Assembly (NCBI RefSeq): GCF_000161455.1 | Contig: NZ_CM000745.1 | Span: forward strand, 1,639,640-1,703,639 | DNA from: Bacillus pseudomycoides DSM 12442 | Lineage (GTDB): Bacteria; Bacillota; Bacilli; Bacillales; Bacillaceae_G | Direction: 5' to 3' | Length of the DNA stretch: 64,000 nucleotides | Shown: piece by piece, positions 8,074 to 15,847 of the stretch | How the letters are laid out: every line of letters begins with the position of its first letter | Position numbering within the stretch: position 1 is the first letter of the stretch | Made by a program: the position numbers and the translations under genes | The notes under the pieces: generated by a model | What the model was told of the DNA's origin: nothing | The model's database searches: none | The model's input: the letters and a program-made list of their open reading frames with translations, nothing else

Positions 8074-8823
8074 ATGAAAGTCATAATTTTATGTGGTGGA
8101 AAAGGATTGAGGATGCAAGGTATTCTGGGGAATATACCCAAACCATTAGTTCATGTTCAAGGAAAACCTCTCATTTGGCATATAATGAATTGGTATAGCA
8201 AGTTTGGACATCATGAATTCGTCCTACCATTAGGGTATGGAGGTGAAAAAATCAAAGAATATTTCATGGACTATATATGGAAAGAACATGATTTTAATTT
8301 AGATTTAAAGAATAATCATTACCAGTTGCTTGAAGAACCAAAACAGTGGAATATAAAATTTATAGATACAGGGATTGAAACAATGACCGGAACCAGATTG
8401 AAAAAACTTGAAAAGCATATACAGGATGAAATGTTTTTATTAACTTATGGTGACGGATTAGCAAAGATAGATATTAACGAACTTATAAAATTTCATAAAG
8501 ACAAAGGAAAAATCGCAACATTAACCGGTATAAAAAAAAGTAGTCAATATGGTCTTTTACAGATTGAAAACGGGATTGCTGTGGATTTTAAGGAAAAACC
8601 CCTACTTAATGCTGTAATAAATGGAGGTTTTTTTGTATTTAATAAAGGAATATTCAATTATTTGAATGATAATGATTGTATGCTTGAAGAAGAACCTCTA
8701 CTAAATTTAATAAAAAACAAGGAACTTGCAGTTTATGAGCACAATGATTATTGGATTAGTGTAGATACACCTAAAGATCTTAAAGATGCAAATGAAAGCT
8801 GGAACCCTAACAAAAATAGTTGA
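8074..8823 (+). CDS. rfbF: glucose-1-phosphate cytidylyltransferase
   Basis: This 249-residue sugar nucleotidyltransferase catalyses CTP + glucose-1-phosphate to CDP-glucose, the entry step for CDP-deoxysugars. The nucleotide-binding loop is LCGGKGLRM at the N-terminus, followed by IPKPLVHVQGKPLIWHIM. The metal/sugar site is LTYGDGLAKIDI around residue 125, and the distal ETMTGTRLKKL segment is typical of RfbF rather than RmlA. Strong GGGGATGGAGAG ribosome-binding region. It is the first gene of a four-gene cluster that ends with rfbG, which uses its product. Confidence 0.92.
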   Translation: MKVIILCGGKGLRMQGILGNIPKPLVHVQGKPLIWHIMNWYSKFGHHEFVLPLGYGGEKIKEYFMDYIWKEHDFNLDLKNNHYQLLEEPKQWNIKFIDTGIETMTGTRLKKLEKHIQDEMFLLTYGDGLAKIDINELIKFHKDKGKIATLTGIKKSSQYGLLQIENGIAVDFKEKPLLNAVINGGFFVFNKGIFNYLNDNDCMLEEEPLLNLIKNKELAVYEHNDYWISVDTPKDLKDANESWNPNKNS

Positions 8824-8839
8824 AAGGAGTGAATAAACA

Positions 8840-10906
8840 TTGCGTTTTAACAATAGAAAGAAAGGTTGGCCGCACCGCTATACTCCCTTTAAAATAGAAA
8901 AGGATTTTCCGTTATCTTCAGATGCTTCAGCTATTGACCACTCTAAAAAAACTACAAGCAAACAAATCTATCCTCTACCTTATAATAAACAGCCTCACTC
9001 TGAAAATCATTTTTGTGCCATAGTTGGAACAGAATACGTCTTGAAAATAATTGCTTTGCACCAATCTCTAATGCAAAATTCACAAACGTTTACATTATGG
9101 ATTTGTTGTATAGATGTGTTTGCTTATTCAACATTGAAAGAAATGAACTTGAATAATGTAAATCTTTTGCAGGTAGATGATATAGAAGATCCAAATTTGA
9201 AAGATATTAAAAGAAATAGGACAGTCAGTGAATATTGTTGGACTTTAAAGTCCGTACTTATTGAATATTTATTGGTAAATTATAATTTGCCATCTGTTCT
9301 TTATTGTGATAGTGATTTATATTTCTTCTCTGATCCTAACATGATATTTAAAGAATGGGATGACAATTCTATTTATCTTTGTCCACAGAGAGACCGTGAC
9401 TGGGTAGAGGAAAAATACGGGAAATATCAGGCTGGGTTAATTGGGTTTAAAAACGATTTCTACGGATTAAAAAGCGTACGATGGTGGAAAGATAAATGCT
9501 TAGACTGGTGTAGTGCTAATCCTGATAAAGGAAGATTTGGTGACCAAAAATATTTAGATTTAATTCCTATTTACTTTCCAAAAGTAAAAATCTCAAGCAA
9601 TCTAGGTATAAATGCCGCACCTTGGAATTGTATTTATAATAACAATTATATAATTGATAAAAATCAAAATGAGGTATACATTGAAACAGATAAACTAATT
9701 GTATATCATTTTGCATGCATTACCATTTTCAATGAACAGGATTTTGATCTTTGGTCTTTAGGTAAACTTTCAATACCAAATAATATATTGCACCTTATTT
9801 ATACCCCCTATCTAGAAGGAATTCAGTTTAACCTCACAAAATTAGCAGAAAAATTAGGTGAAAAAACACAGCGCCTGTTAAGTATTAAAGACATTAGCGA
9901 GGCGCAGACTTTATATAAAGATACACAATTAAGAAGAAAAATGAATCAATCAAATCATTTTATGAATTATTCAATAATTATAAGTCAAAAACGTTTAATT
10001 CAAGGTCTGACTTGCTACTATTCCCTTGAAAGCCATGGTACAGATTTTATAGTGTGGATCTGTTGTATGGACAATTTAACTTATCGAATTCTAACAAATC
10101 TAAAATTGAAGAATGCTATACTGCTTCATGTGAAAGACATAGAAAATCAAGAACTCCTAAATATAAAGAATGAAAGAAGTTTGCAGGAATACTGCTGGAC
10201 ATTAAAAGCCCCTCTATGCCTTCATATTCTTAAATATTATTCTGAAGTTGATCACATTATATACTGTGACGCAGATATGTTTTTCTTTACAAAGCCTACT
10301 ATAATTCTAGATGAATGGTGGAAGTATTCTGTATTTCTTTGTCCACAGAGAGGCACTACTGAATTGGAAAATGTACATGGCATGTATCAGGCCGGCCTAA
10401 TAGGATTTAAAAATGATCAAAACAGTAAAGATATTTTAATATGGTGGAAAGATAAGTGCCTAGAATATTGTAAAGATGTATATGATATTGAGATGAATAG
10501 ATGGGGAGATCAAAAATATTTAAATCACATTCCTGATTTATTTTCTAACATTAAAATCATGACTCAAAAGGGGATTAACGCTGCACCTTGGAATCTAATT
10601 TTAAATAATCATTCTTCTATAACAAAAACAGAAAACAAGATTTTTATAGATCAAGATGAATTAATCGCTTTTCACTTTGGGAGTATGCAAATTATTAATA
10701 AAAATGAATTTGATTTATGGAAACAAGAACATGTAGAAATAGATCCGTCAATTTTAGAATATATATATATTCCTTATATCGAAAAAATACGAAATACATG
10801 TCGCGTACTTGATAATATCTTTTCTCTTACCCCTTTATTTGTTGGAAAATTAGATGAGTCCTCTGTAAAAAACTATTTCCAATACCTTCCCTCATCTTTT
10901 AAGTGA
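8840..10906 (+). CDS. two-domain glycosyltransferase-like protein (tandem duplication)
   Basis: This 688-residue cytoplasmic protein starts at TTG, ten bases after AAGGAG. It consists of two homologous GT-A-like halves, roughly residues 55-325 and 370-665. Each half carries an EYCWTLK segment, a DxD-type metal site (DSD at 157-159, DAD at 477-479), a CPQR segment, YQAGLIGFKND, WWKDKCL, a GDQKYL motif, and an NAAPWN motif near its end. Both halves keep these residues, so both may be active. It resembles nucleotide-sugar transferases of the GT8-like type; the exact family is not certain. Sitting between rfbF and rfbG, it is the best candidate to transfer the CDP-deoxyhexose. The unusual basic, proline-containing N-terminus has no membrane segment. 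Confidence 0.7.
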   Translation: MRFNNRKKGWPHRYTPFKIEKDFPLSSDASAIDHSKKTTSKQIYPLPYNKQPHSENHFCAIVGTEYVLKIIALHQSLMQNSQTFTLWICCIDVFAYSTLKEMNLNNVNLLQVDDIEDPNLKDIKRNRTVSEYCWTLKSVLIEYLLVNYNLPSVLYCDSDLYFFSDPNMIFKEWDDNSIYLCPQRDRDWVEEKYGKYQAGLIGFKNDFYGLKSVRWWKDKCLDWCSANPDKGRFGDQKYLDLIPIYFPKVKISSNLGINAAPWNCIYNNNYIIDKNQNEVYIETDKLIVYHFACITIFNEQDFDLWSLGKLSIPNNILHLIYTPYLEGIQFNLTKLAEKLGEKTQRLLSIKDISEAQTLYKDTQLRRKMNQSNHFMNYSIIISQKRLIQGLTCYYSLESHGTDFIVWICCMDNLTYRILTNLKLKNAILLHVKDIENQELLNIKNERSLQEYCWTLKAPLCLHILKYYSEVDHIIYCDADMFFFTKPTIILDEWWKYSVFLCPQRGTTELENVHGMYQAGLIGFKNDQNSKDILIWWKDKCLEYCKDVYDIEMNRWGDQKYLNHIPDLFSNIKIMTQKGINAAPWNLILNNHSSITKTENKIFIDQDELIAFHFGSMQIINKNEFDLWKQEHVEIDPSILEYIYIPYIEKIRNTCRVLDNIFSLTPLFVGKLDESSVKNYFQYLPSSFK

Positions 10907-11018
10907 TATCCATTCTCTCTTTTATATAAATAGTATTATTCCCTAATTCACACAAACTTCCTCAGTAAATATATTTATTCCTTTTACCCAAAATTTATAA
11001 GGAGACAAATGAAATTCT

Positions 11019-11984
11019 ATGAATATGATTGACCATTTTAAAAATAAAACGTTTCTTATCACTGGCGGATACGGTTTTATTGGTTCTCATTTAGTAAGAA
11101 GATTATTGAAATTACAAGCGAAAATCGTTATTTTAGCCAGAAAGTCATCAAATCCTTGGCGTCTTAATGATGTATTAAAAAGTATCAAACTTTATGAAGT
11201 AGATATACGAGATAAGATCCAAGTTGAAAATATTATAAAACAAATCCGTCCTGACTATATTTTTCACTTTGCTGCATACGGAGTAAATTCAGCTCATACA
11301 GATTACATGAGTGCTATTGAAACGAATGTTTTAGGTACAATTAATATTATTCAGGCAACAAAGTCTATAGATTGCAAAAAGATTATTAATATTGGAAGCA
11401 GTTCTGAGTATGGAAATAAAACAGAATCTATTAAGGAAGATATGGAATTAACACCAGTAGATATTTATGGAAGTAGTAAAGCTGCAGCCACTATAATTGC
11501 TCATCAAGTCGCGGCTGAAAACAATATCAACCTTATAACCTTAAGACCCTTTGGAGTATTCGGAGAAGGTGAAGAACCACATAAAATTTTTTGCTATATT
11601 ATTTTACAGGTATTACAGAATAGAAATGTAAACTTAACGTTATGTAATCAATTAAGAGATTACTGCTATGTAGATAATATTATAGATGCTTGTATGCTAA
11701 CAATTGAAAATAATTCTATACAAAATGAGATTTTTAATATTGGAAGCGGTGAAACTCACCCTTTAAAATATTATGTGGAATTACTCTTTAAACACTTGCA
11801 GACTAATAAAAGACCCAATTATGGTGCGTTATCCTATAGAACGAATGAAAGAAGGATTTCTAAACCGAATATTAATAAAATTAAACGTATGCTCTCTTGG
11901 GAACCACGCATAAGTATTGAAGAAGGTATTATTAAAACTGTTAATTGGTATAAACATAATACACATCTATATCCGAATGTATGA
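11019..11984 (+). CDS. NAD-dependent epimerase/dehydratase, CDP-4-keto-6-deoxyhexose reductase candidate
   Basis: This 321-residue extended short-chain dehydrogenase has a Rossmann motif TGGYGFIGSH at the N-terminus, an SSSEYG segment and the catalytic YGSSK around residue 150. Its closest functional relatives by context are the CDP-abequose and CDP-paratose synthases (RfbJ/RfbS), which reduce the 4-keto group of a CDP sugar. No RfbH-type 3-dehydrase lies nearby, so it would act on CDP-4-keto-6-deoxyglucose directly or epimerise it. AAGGAG at 10999-11004 is 14 bases from the ATG, and an out-of-frame ATG at 11009 opens a 7-codon leader, so initiation may be weak. Confidence 0.75.
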   Translation: MNMIDHFKNKTFLITGGYGFIGSHLVRRLLKLQAKIVILARKSSNPWRLNDVLKSIKLYEVDIRDKIQVENIIKQIRPDYIFHFAAYGVNSAHTDYMSAIETNVLGTINIIQATKSIDCKKIINIGSSSEYGNKTESIKEDMELTPVDIYGSSKAAATIIAHQVAAENNINLITLRPFGVFGEGEEPHKIFCYIILQVLQNRNVNLTLCNQLRDYCYVDNIIDACMLTIENNSIQNEIFNIGSGETHPLKYYVELLFKHLQTNKRPNYGALSYRTNERRISKPNINKIKRMLSWEPRISIEEGIIKTVNWYKHNTHLYPNV

Positions 11985-12001
11985 AAATCTATTTCTAAGG
12001 T

Positions 12002-13099
12002 GTGAAACAATTGTTCAATAATAGCTTTAAGAATGTATTTCATGGAAAAAAGATTTTAATCACAGGACACACTGGTTTTAAAGGCTCTTGGTTATCCATA
12101 TGGTTAAAAGAATTAGGCGCGACTGTAATTGGATATTCTTTAGATCCTAAAAATAAAAAAGATAACTTTAATTTAACAAACCTTCAAAACGACATAATTG
12201 ATGTTCGTGGGGATATTAGAGACTATAATAAATTAAATAAGCTTTTCAAAGAATATAAACCTGAAATTGTATTTCATTTAGCCGCACAACCACTTGTTAA
12301 ATATTCTTATGAGCACCCTAAAGATACGTATGATATAAATGTTATGGGAACAATGAATATATTAGAAGCAATTCGTTTACATGAATCCACTAAAATAGGA
12401 ATTATAGTTACAAGTGACAAGTGTTATGAGAACAATGAATGGGTTTGGGGATACCGTGAAAATGACCCAATGGGTGGACATGACCTTTATAGTTCTAGCA
12501 AAGGATGCTGCGAACTATTAATTTCCTCCTACCGCAACTCTTATTTTCCAGAAAAAAAATATGAGCACCATAAAAAAATAATCGCAAGTGTTCGTGCTGG
12601 CAATGTAATTGGCGGAGGAGATTGGTCAATAGGCAGGATTATTCCTGATTGTATACGAGCACTGGAATCAAACCAAGAAATTTTCATTAGAAATACTAAT
12701 GCAGTAAGACCTTGGCAACATGTACTTGAACCCTTAAGTGGATATTTACTTCTAGCAGAAAAAATTTTAACTGATGGGGTCCTTTTTTCTGGTGCATGGA
12801 ATTTTGGTCCAAAACTAAATAATATTGTCTCAGTAAAAGAGCTTGTTACCGGTATGATAAAGTCCTGGGGATGTGGGAATTGGATATCTTCAAATGTAAA
12901 TCCAGAAGAATTTCATGAGGCAACATTCCTAAACCTAGATATAAGCAAAGCAAAATTCAAGCTCAATTGGGAACCAAAATGGTCCCTTCAACAGACTTTA
13001 GACCATACAGTAGACTGGTATAAAAATTATAAGGCGTACTCCAGTACAGAGCTGAGAAATTTATGTGTTGATCAAATTAAACAATATGTGCAGTCTTAA
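12002..13099 (+). CDS. rfbG: CDP-glucose 4,6-dehydratase
   Basis: This 365-residue short-chain dehydrogenase converts CDP-glucose to CDP-4-keto-6-deoxyglucose with tightly bound NAD. The family signature ILITGHTGFKGSWLSIWLKE opens the Rossmann fold. VTSDKCYEN and the catalytic YSSSKGCCE follow around residues 140-165, and RAGNVIGGGDWS is the typical RfbG segment. The start is TTG or the near in-frame region after AAGGTGTG; homologues begin a few residues before FHGKKILITG. It lies 17 bases after the preceding gene and completes the pathway begun by RfbF. Confidence 0.92.
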   Translation: MKQLFNNSFKNVFHGKKILITGHTGFKGSWLSIWLKELGATVIGYSLDPKNKKDNFNLTNLQNDIIDVRGDIRDYNKLNKLFKEYKPEIVFHLAAQPLVKYSYEHPKDTYDINVMGTMNILEAIRLHESTKIGIIVTSDKCYENNEWVWGYRENDPMGGHDLYSSSKGCCELLISSYRNSYFPEKKYEHHKKIIASVRAGNVIGGGDWSIGRIIPDCIRALESNQEIFIRNTNAVRPWQHVLEPLSGYLLLAEKILTDGVLFSGAWNFGPKLNNIVSVKELVTGMIKSWGCGNWISSNVNPEEFHEATFLNLDISKAKFKLNWEPKWSLQQTLDHTVDWYKNYKAYSSTELRNLCVDQIKQYVQS

Positions 13100-13235
13100 G
13101 AAAAGAAAAGCTATAATCCCTTTCTCATTGTATACTTCGGAATGTATCATTCATTTGACACTTATCATTCCTTTAAAATATCCCATCTATGATTCTCCTT
13201 ACTCTATTTTGCAAAGGTTTAGCCTACTTTTAAAA

Positions 13236-13251
13236 ACTTTGCAACAGAACC
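13236..13251. mobile_element. solitary IS6-family terminal repeat relic
   Basis: ACTTTGCAACAGAACC is the reverse complement of GGTTCTGTTGCAAAGT, the terminal repeat of IS6-family elements of the IS431/IS26 type. No transposase precedes it. The rest of 13100-13494 holds no convincing gene. Confidence 0.55.
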
Positions 13252-13494
13252 AGAAAAAGAATAAACAAAACAAAAAAGTCATGACAAGTGAGTTTTGGGA
13301 ACAGAATCTATTTGAATTTGGTTACATCCTTGCTAATTAAACCAGTATAATCGCTCATCATCTACCCTTTTTTCTGTTTATAAAAACATTGAAGATGAGG
13401 AGTTTAGGTATTATATAGTGAAAAATAAAAAGGATATTTTTCACTGCCTTAAAAAGTTCCTTAAGAAATAAATTAAAATATAAAAATGATTAAA

Positions 13495-13941
13495 TGTATA
13501 GAAATCATAGGGCTGCAAAGCGATTCTTTAAGAAAGCTTTGCGGTCTTTTCATGTCCCTCTCCCCCCATGTGATTACAGTTGATAAAAATCCAGATTATC
13601 CAATCGCCATAGAAAAAATGAAGAAAGAAAAAAAGATGCCACTAGGCATCCAAATCAGGCAGATAAAATATCTAAATAACATTGTGGAACAAGATCATCG
13701 TTTTATTAAGAAACGTGTACGCTCTATGATGGGATTCAAATCATTTTAAACAGCAACCGCTATATTGAGTGGTGTGGGAGTCATGCATATGATGAAAAAG
13801 AGACAGATTAATTTAAGGAATTAGTCTGTCCAAAATCAAAAAGAATTCATCCATCAATTATTTAGGCTGACAGCATAAAATACAATCCCGTTAGAAATAT
13901 ATGTGCTATATTCCCTTTTATTTTATCTTTGTACCAGAACC
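13495..13941 (+). pseudogene. decayed IS6/IS240-family transposase and right end
   Basis: The C-terminal third of an IS6-family DDE transposase is recognisable: AAKRFFKKALRSFHV, then HVITVDKNPDYPIAIE, MPLGIQIRQIKYLNNIVEQD and HRFIKKRVRSMMGFKSF. A frameshift falls in the C run near 13560-13568 and a stop follows FKSF. Further degraded similarity runs to 13878 (ILSGV, KEFIHQLFRLTA). The sequence CTTTGTACCAGAACC ending at 13941 matches the IS240 terminal repeat. The N-terminal half and left end are missing, so the element is inert. Confidence 0.8.
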
Positions 13942-13955
13942 AAATATATCAGTCC

Positions 13956-13991
13956 TTGATTAGTAAATAATGAAATGGTGATACTAATCAA
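13956..13991. promoter_or_regulatory. 10-bp inverted repeat upstream of the DUF3189 gene
   Basis: TTGATTAGTA (13956-13965) and TACTAATCAA (13982-13991) are perfectly complementary, 32 bases before the gene start. It may be a regulator site or an RNA hairpin; no function is known. Confidence 0.4.
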
Positions 13992-14022
13992 TATTGAACG
14001 TAAATGACAAAGGAATGAGAAC

Positions 14023-14478
14023 ATGATTTATATTTACACTGATTATGGCGGAACGCATACAACATCACTAGCCGCAGCGTATCATTTAAACAAACTACCA
14101 ACTGATCGGAATTTAACGAGAGAAGAAATTTTAAATGTGGACTATTTTAATAAACTTAAAACTTATGATATGGGAAAAATTATTTTTCATGGCCGAGATG
14201 AGGGCGGCAATCCTGTTTATACAGTAGGGTGCGGAGCATCAAAAGTTGTGGTACCATCTATGAAAAATCTAGGAGAAATTCTTCAACATCAATATCAAAA
14301 CAACGAAAAAATCATTTTTTCAAATATGTCACCAACCGTTCCACTTCCTATGACGTTTGGTGGTTTATTCTCTAGAAGATTACATATTGATTTTATTGGT
14401 ATTCCATTACTTGTATGGGGAGCACAGATTTGTTGTGTCAATGTACAAAGACTGGTGGATTATACAAAAGAAGCGTAA
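14023..14478 (+). CDS. DUF3189 family protein, 3' end displaced by transposon
   Basis: This 151-residue protein starts MIYIYTDYGGTHTTSLAAA and has the conserved GCGASK segment of the DUF3189 family; its function is unknown. The IS66-bounded element inserted after base 14474 and supplies the present stop codon. The missing end, GRLTNDYVVILENKTFK, is found at 18231-18285 in frame once the insertion and one 8-bp target copy are removed. The intact protein would have been 168 residues, so only the last 17 are lost and the protein may still fold. A good AAAGGAATGAG precedes the ATG. Confidence 0.8.
   Translation: MIYIYTDYGGTHTTSLAAAYHLNKLPTDRNLTREEILNVDYFNKLKTYDMGKIIFHGRDEGGNPVYTVGCGASKVVVPSMKNLGEILQHQYQNNEKIIFSNMSPTVPLPMTFGGLFSRRLHIDFIGIPLLVWGAQICCVNVQRLVDYTKEA
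14467..14474. repeat. target-site duplication, left copy (AAAGAAGC)
   Basis: AAAGAAGC is repeated exactly at 18223-18230 on the far side of the IS66-bounded element. Eight bases is the duplication length expected for the IS66 family. Confidence 0.9.
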
Positions 14479-14558
14479 GCGTCAAATATTCCCCACCTGC
14501 CATTTATAAATAACCCATGAGATAATCTCCTTACATACTACATGTGGAAGTTTTTTTT

Positions 14559-14723
14559 ATGGAAAAACACCTATTAAAAAAGGAATGGGAAGCCTATATT
14601 CAAGACTATAAAAACAGTGGATTATCAAAAGTTGCTTGGTGTCAAAAACAGAACCTACTGGCTCATGGGCTTTACTATTGGTTGAAAAAATTATCACCTC
14701 AAAAGGAACACCTAAGGAAGTAG
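14559..14723 (+). pseudogene. IS66 first-gene (TnpA) fragment, left copy
   Basis: A 54-codon frame starts MEKHLLKKEWEAYIQDYKNS and is nearly the same as the start of the intact IS66 tnpA at 18138, through WCQKQN and YYWLKKLSP. Similarity stops at about 14704, where LysR-type coding sequence begins. This marks the inner breakpoint of the left IS copy. Confidence 0.85.
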
Positions 14724-15219
14724 AAGATTGGTTATTGTCTCGCGTCATCGATATCGGGATAGTTATCCTTCCAAATGAAGAAATGGAAATTAGCCCATTG
14801 ACAAGGGGGAAATGGTTGTGGTAATACGAGATGATCACACCCTATATAAGAAATCAGCTATTACAATACAGGATTTGAATAATGAACCAATCATTATTTT
14901 TAAAGGGGGATATGAACCTCCGATTATCGATATGTTTAAACAAGACGGAGTACCGCTCCGCATTGAATATGCAGTTTCTACTGTAACGACATCACTAAAT
15001 ATGATACAAGAAGGGCTAGGGTTGGCCATCTTAGCTGAGTTATCCTTATCTAATCTACCCCCGAATGTTCGAACTCGAGAGCTAGAACCACACGTTTGGA
15101 GAGAAATAGGTCTAGCTGTCCCTTCATTAAAGGAATCATGGCATTTCCCCATGGAAAGGGAGCATCCTGGAGGGGAATTATCTATTTCTCAACATAACTT
15201 TTTATGTACATTAATATAA
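14703..15219 (+). pseudogene. LysR-type regulator, effector-binding domain fragment
   Basis: Only the effector-binding half remains. The segment GTPKEVEDWLLSRVIDIG to ISPLT is in one frame up to about 14810. VVVIRDDHTLYKK onward, including STVTTSLNMIQEGLGLAIL, is in another. The break coincides with a GGGGG run near 14805. The DNA-binding N-terminus is absent, replaced by the IS66 fragment. The last 30 residues (after PSLKE) look unlike the family and may be another junction. It cannot act as a normal regulator. Confidence 0.7.
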
Positions 15220-15250
15220 TGTATATATAGCAAATAAAAGGAGGAAATTC

Positions 15251-15616
15251 ATGTATACTAATTCTCAAATGCCGAATGATCCTCGTTATAATCAGCAATA
15301 CCCACAATATCCGAATGATACACAACACACTCAACAAGCTCAGCATCCTAATTTACGCCAGCAGCAATATATCCCTCAAGAACCCACTCAACAGCAAGTT
15401 CAACATGCTGTGGGTACTCACTATCTTTATTTAAAAGATCCAGTTCTACAAATTGTTAGACCTTGGGTACAGTATGGAATTCAAGAAACTCAACACAATC
15501 CCATTCCCCACGCTATGACTGAATTAGCTGCAATCATGTTCTTAATTGGAAAAGGCTACGACCAACAACTGGCACATTACATCGTCGAATCTTGGGAAAA
15601 GAATGGGCAGTTTTAA
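15251..15616 (+). CDS. small glutamine-rich protein, unknown
   Basis: This 121-residue protein follows a strong AAAGGAGG. The first 55 residues are rich in Gln, Pro, Asn and Tyr (MYTNSQMPNDPRYNQQYPQY), a composition common in spore-coat proteins. The last 65 residues form an ordered domain with LYLKDPVLQIVRPWVQYG, HAMTELAAIMFLIGKGYD and HYIVESWEKNG. I do not recognise the family with certainty. It is carried inside the IS66-bounded element as apparent cargo and looks intact. Confidence 0.6.
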   Translation: MYTNSQMPNDPRYNQQYPQYPNDTQHTQQAQHPNLRQQQYIPQEPTQQQVQHAVGTHYLYLKDPVLQIVRPWVQYGIQETQHNPIPHAMTELAAIMFLIGKGYDQQLAHYIVESWEKNGQF

Positions 15617-15798
15617 AGGCTCATTTCTATAAGATTTTGTAAAAAAAAATGATTTTTGCAGTCCAATTATTTATTGAAGAGGTGCAAGAGCTGTTTTCTT
15701 TGTAAAATAGGCTTATCCCTTATATGCAGGGAGAGCTTTTTCTTTATAATTTTCTGTCCAAATTGTACGAGAAATGGAAGTTTAAAAGTAAACGTAAA

Positions 15799-15847
15799 GT
15801 AACTCCAAAATATACAATAAAAGTTGATTTTGGAGTTATTTTTTGTT
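15799..15847. terminator. bidirectional hairpin at the inner end of the intact IS66
   Basis: An 11-bp perfect stem (TAACTCCAAAA with TTTTGGAGTTA) is flanked by T runs on both strands. It overlaps the tnpC stop and lies just inside the inner IS end at 15788 (GTAAACGTAAAG). It would end IS transcripts and block read-through from the cargo. Confidence 0.65.

Noticed and set aside
13065..13340. 91-codon frame overlapping the end of rfbG
   Set aside because: It overlaps rfbG in another frame, has low-complexity Lys/Asn composition, crosses an IS6 end relic and lacks a ribosome-binding site.
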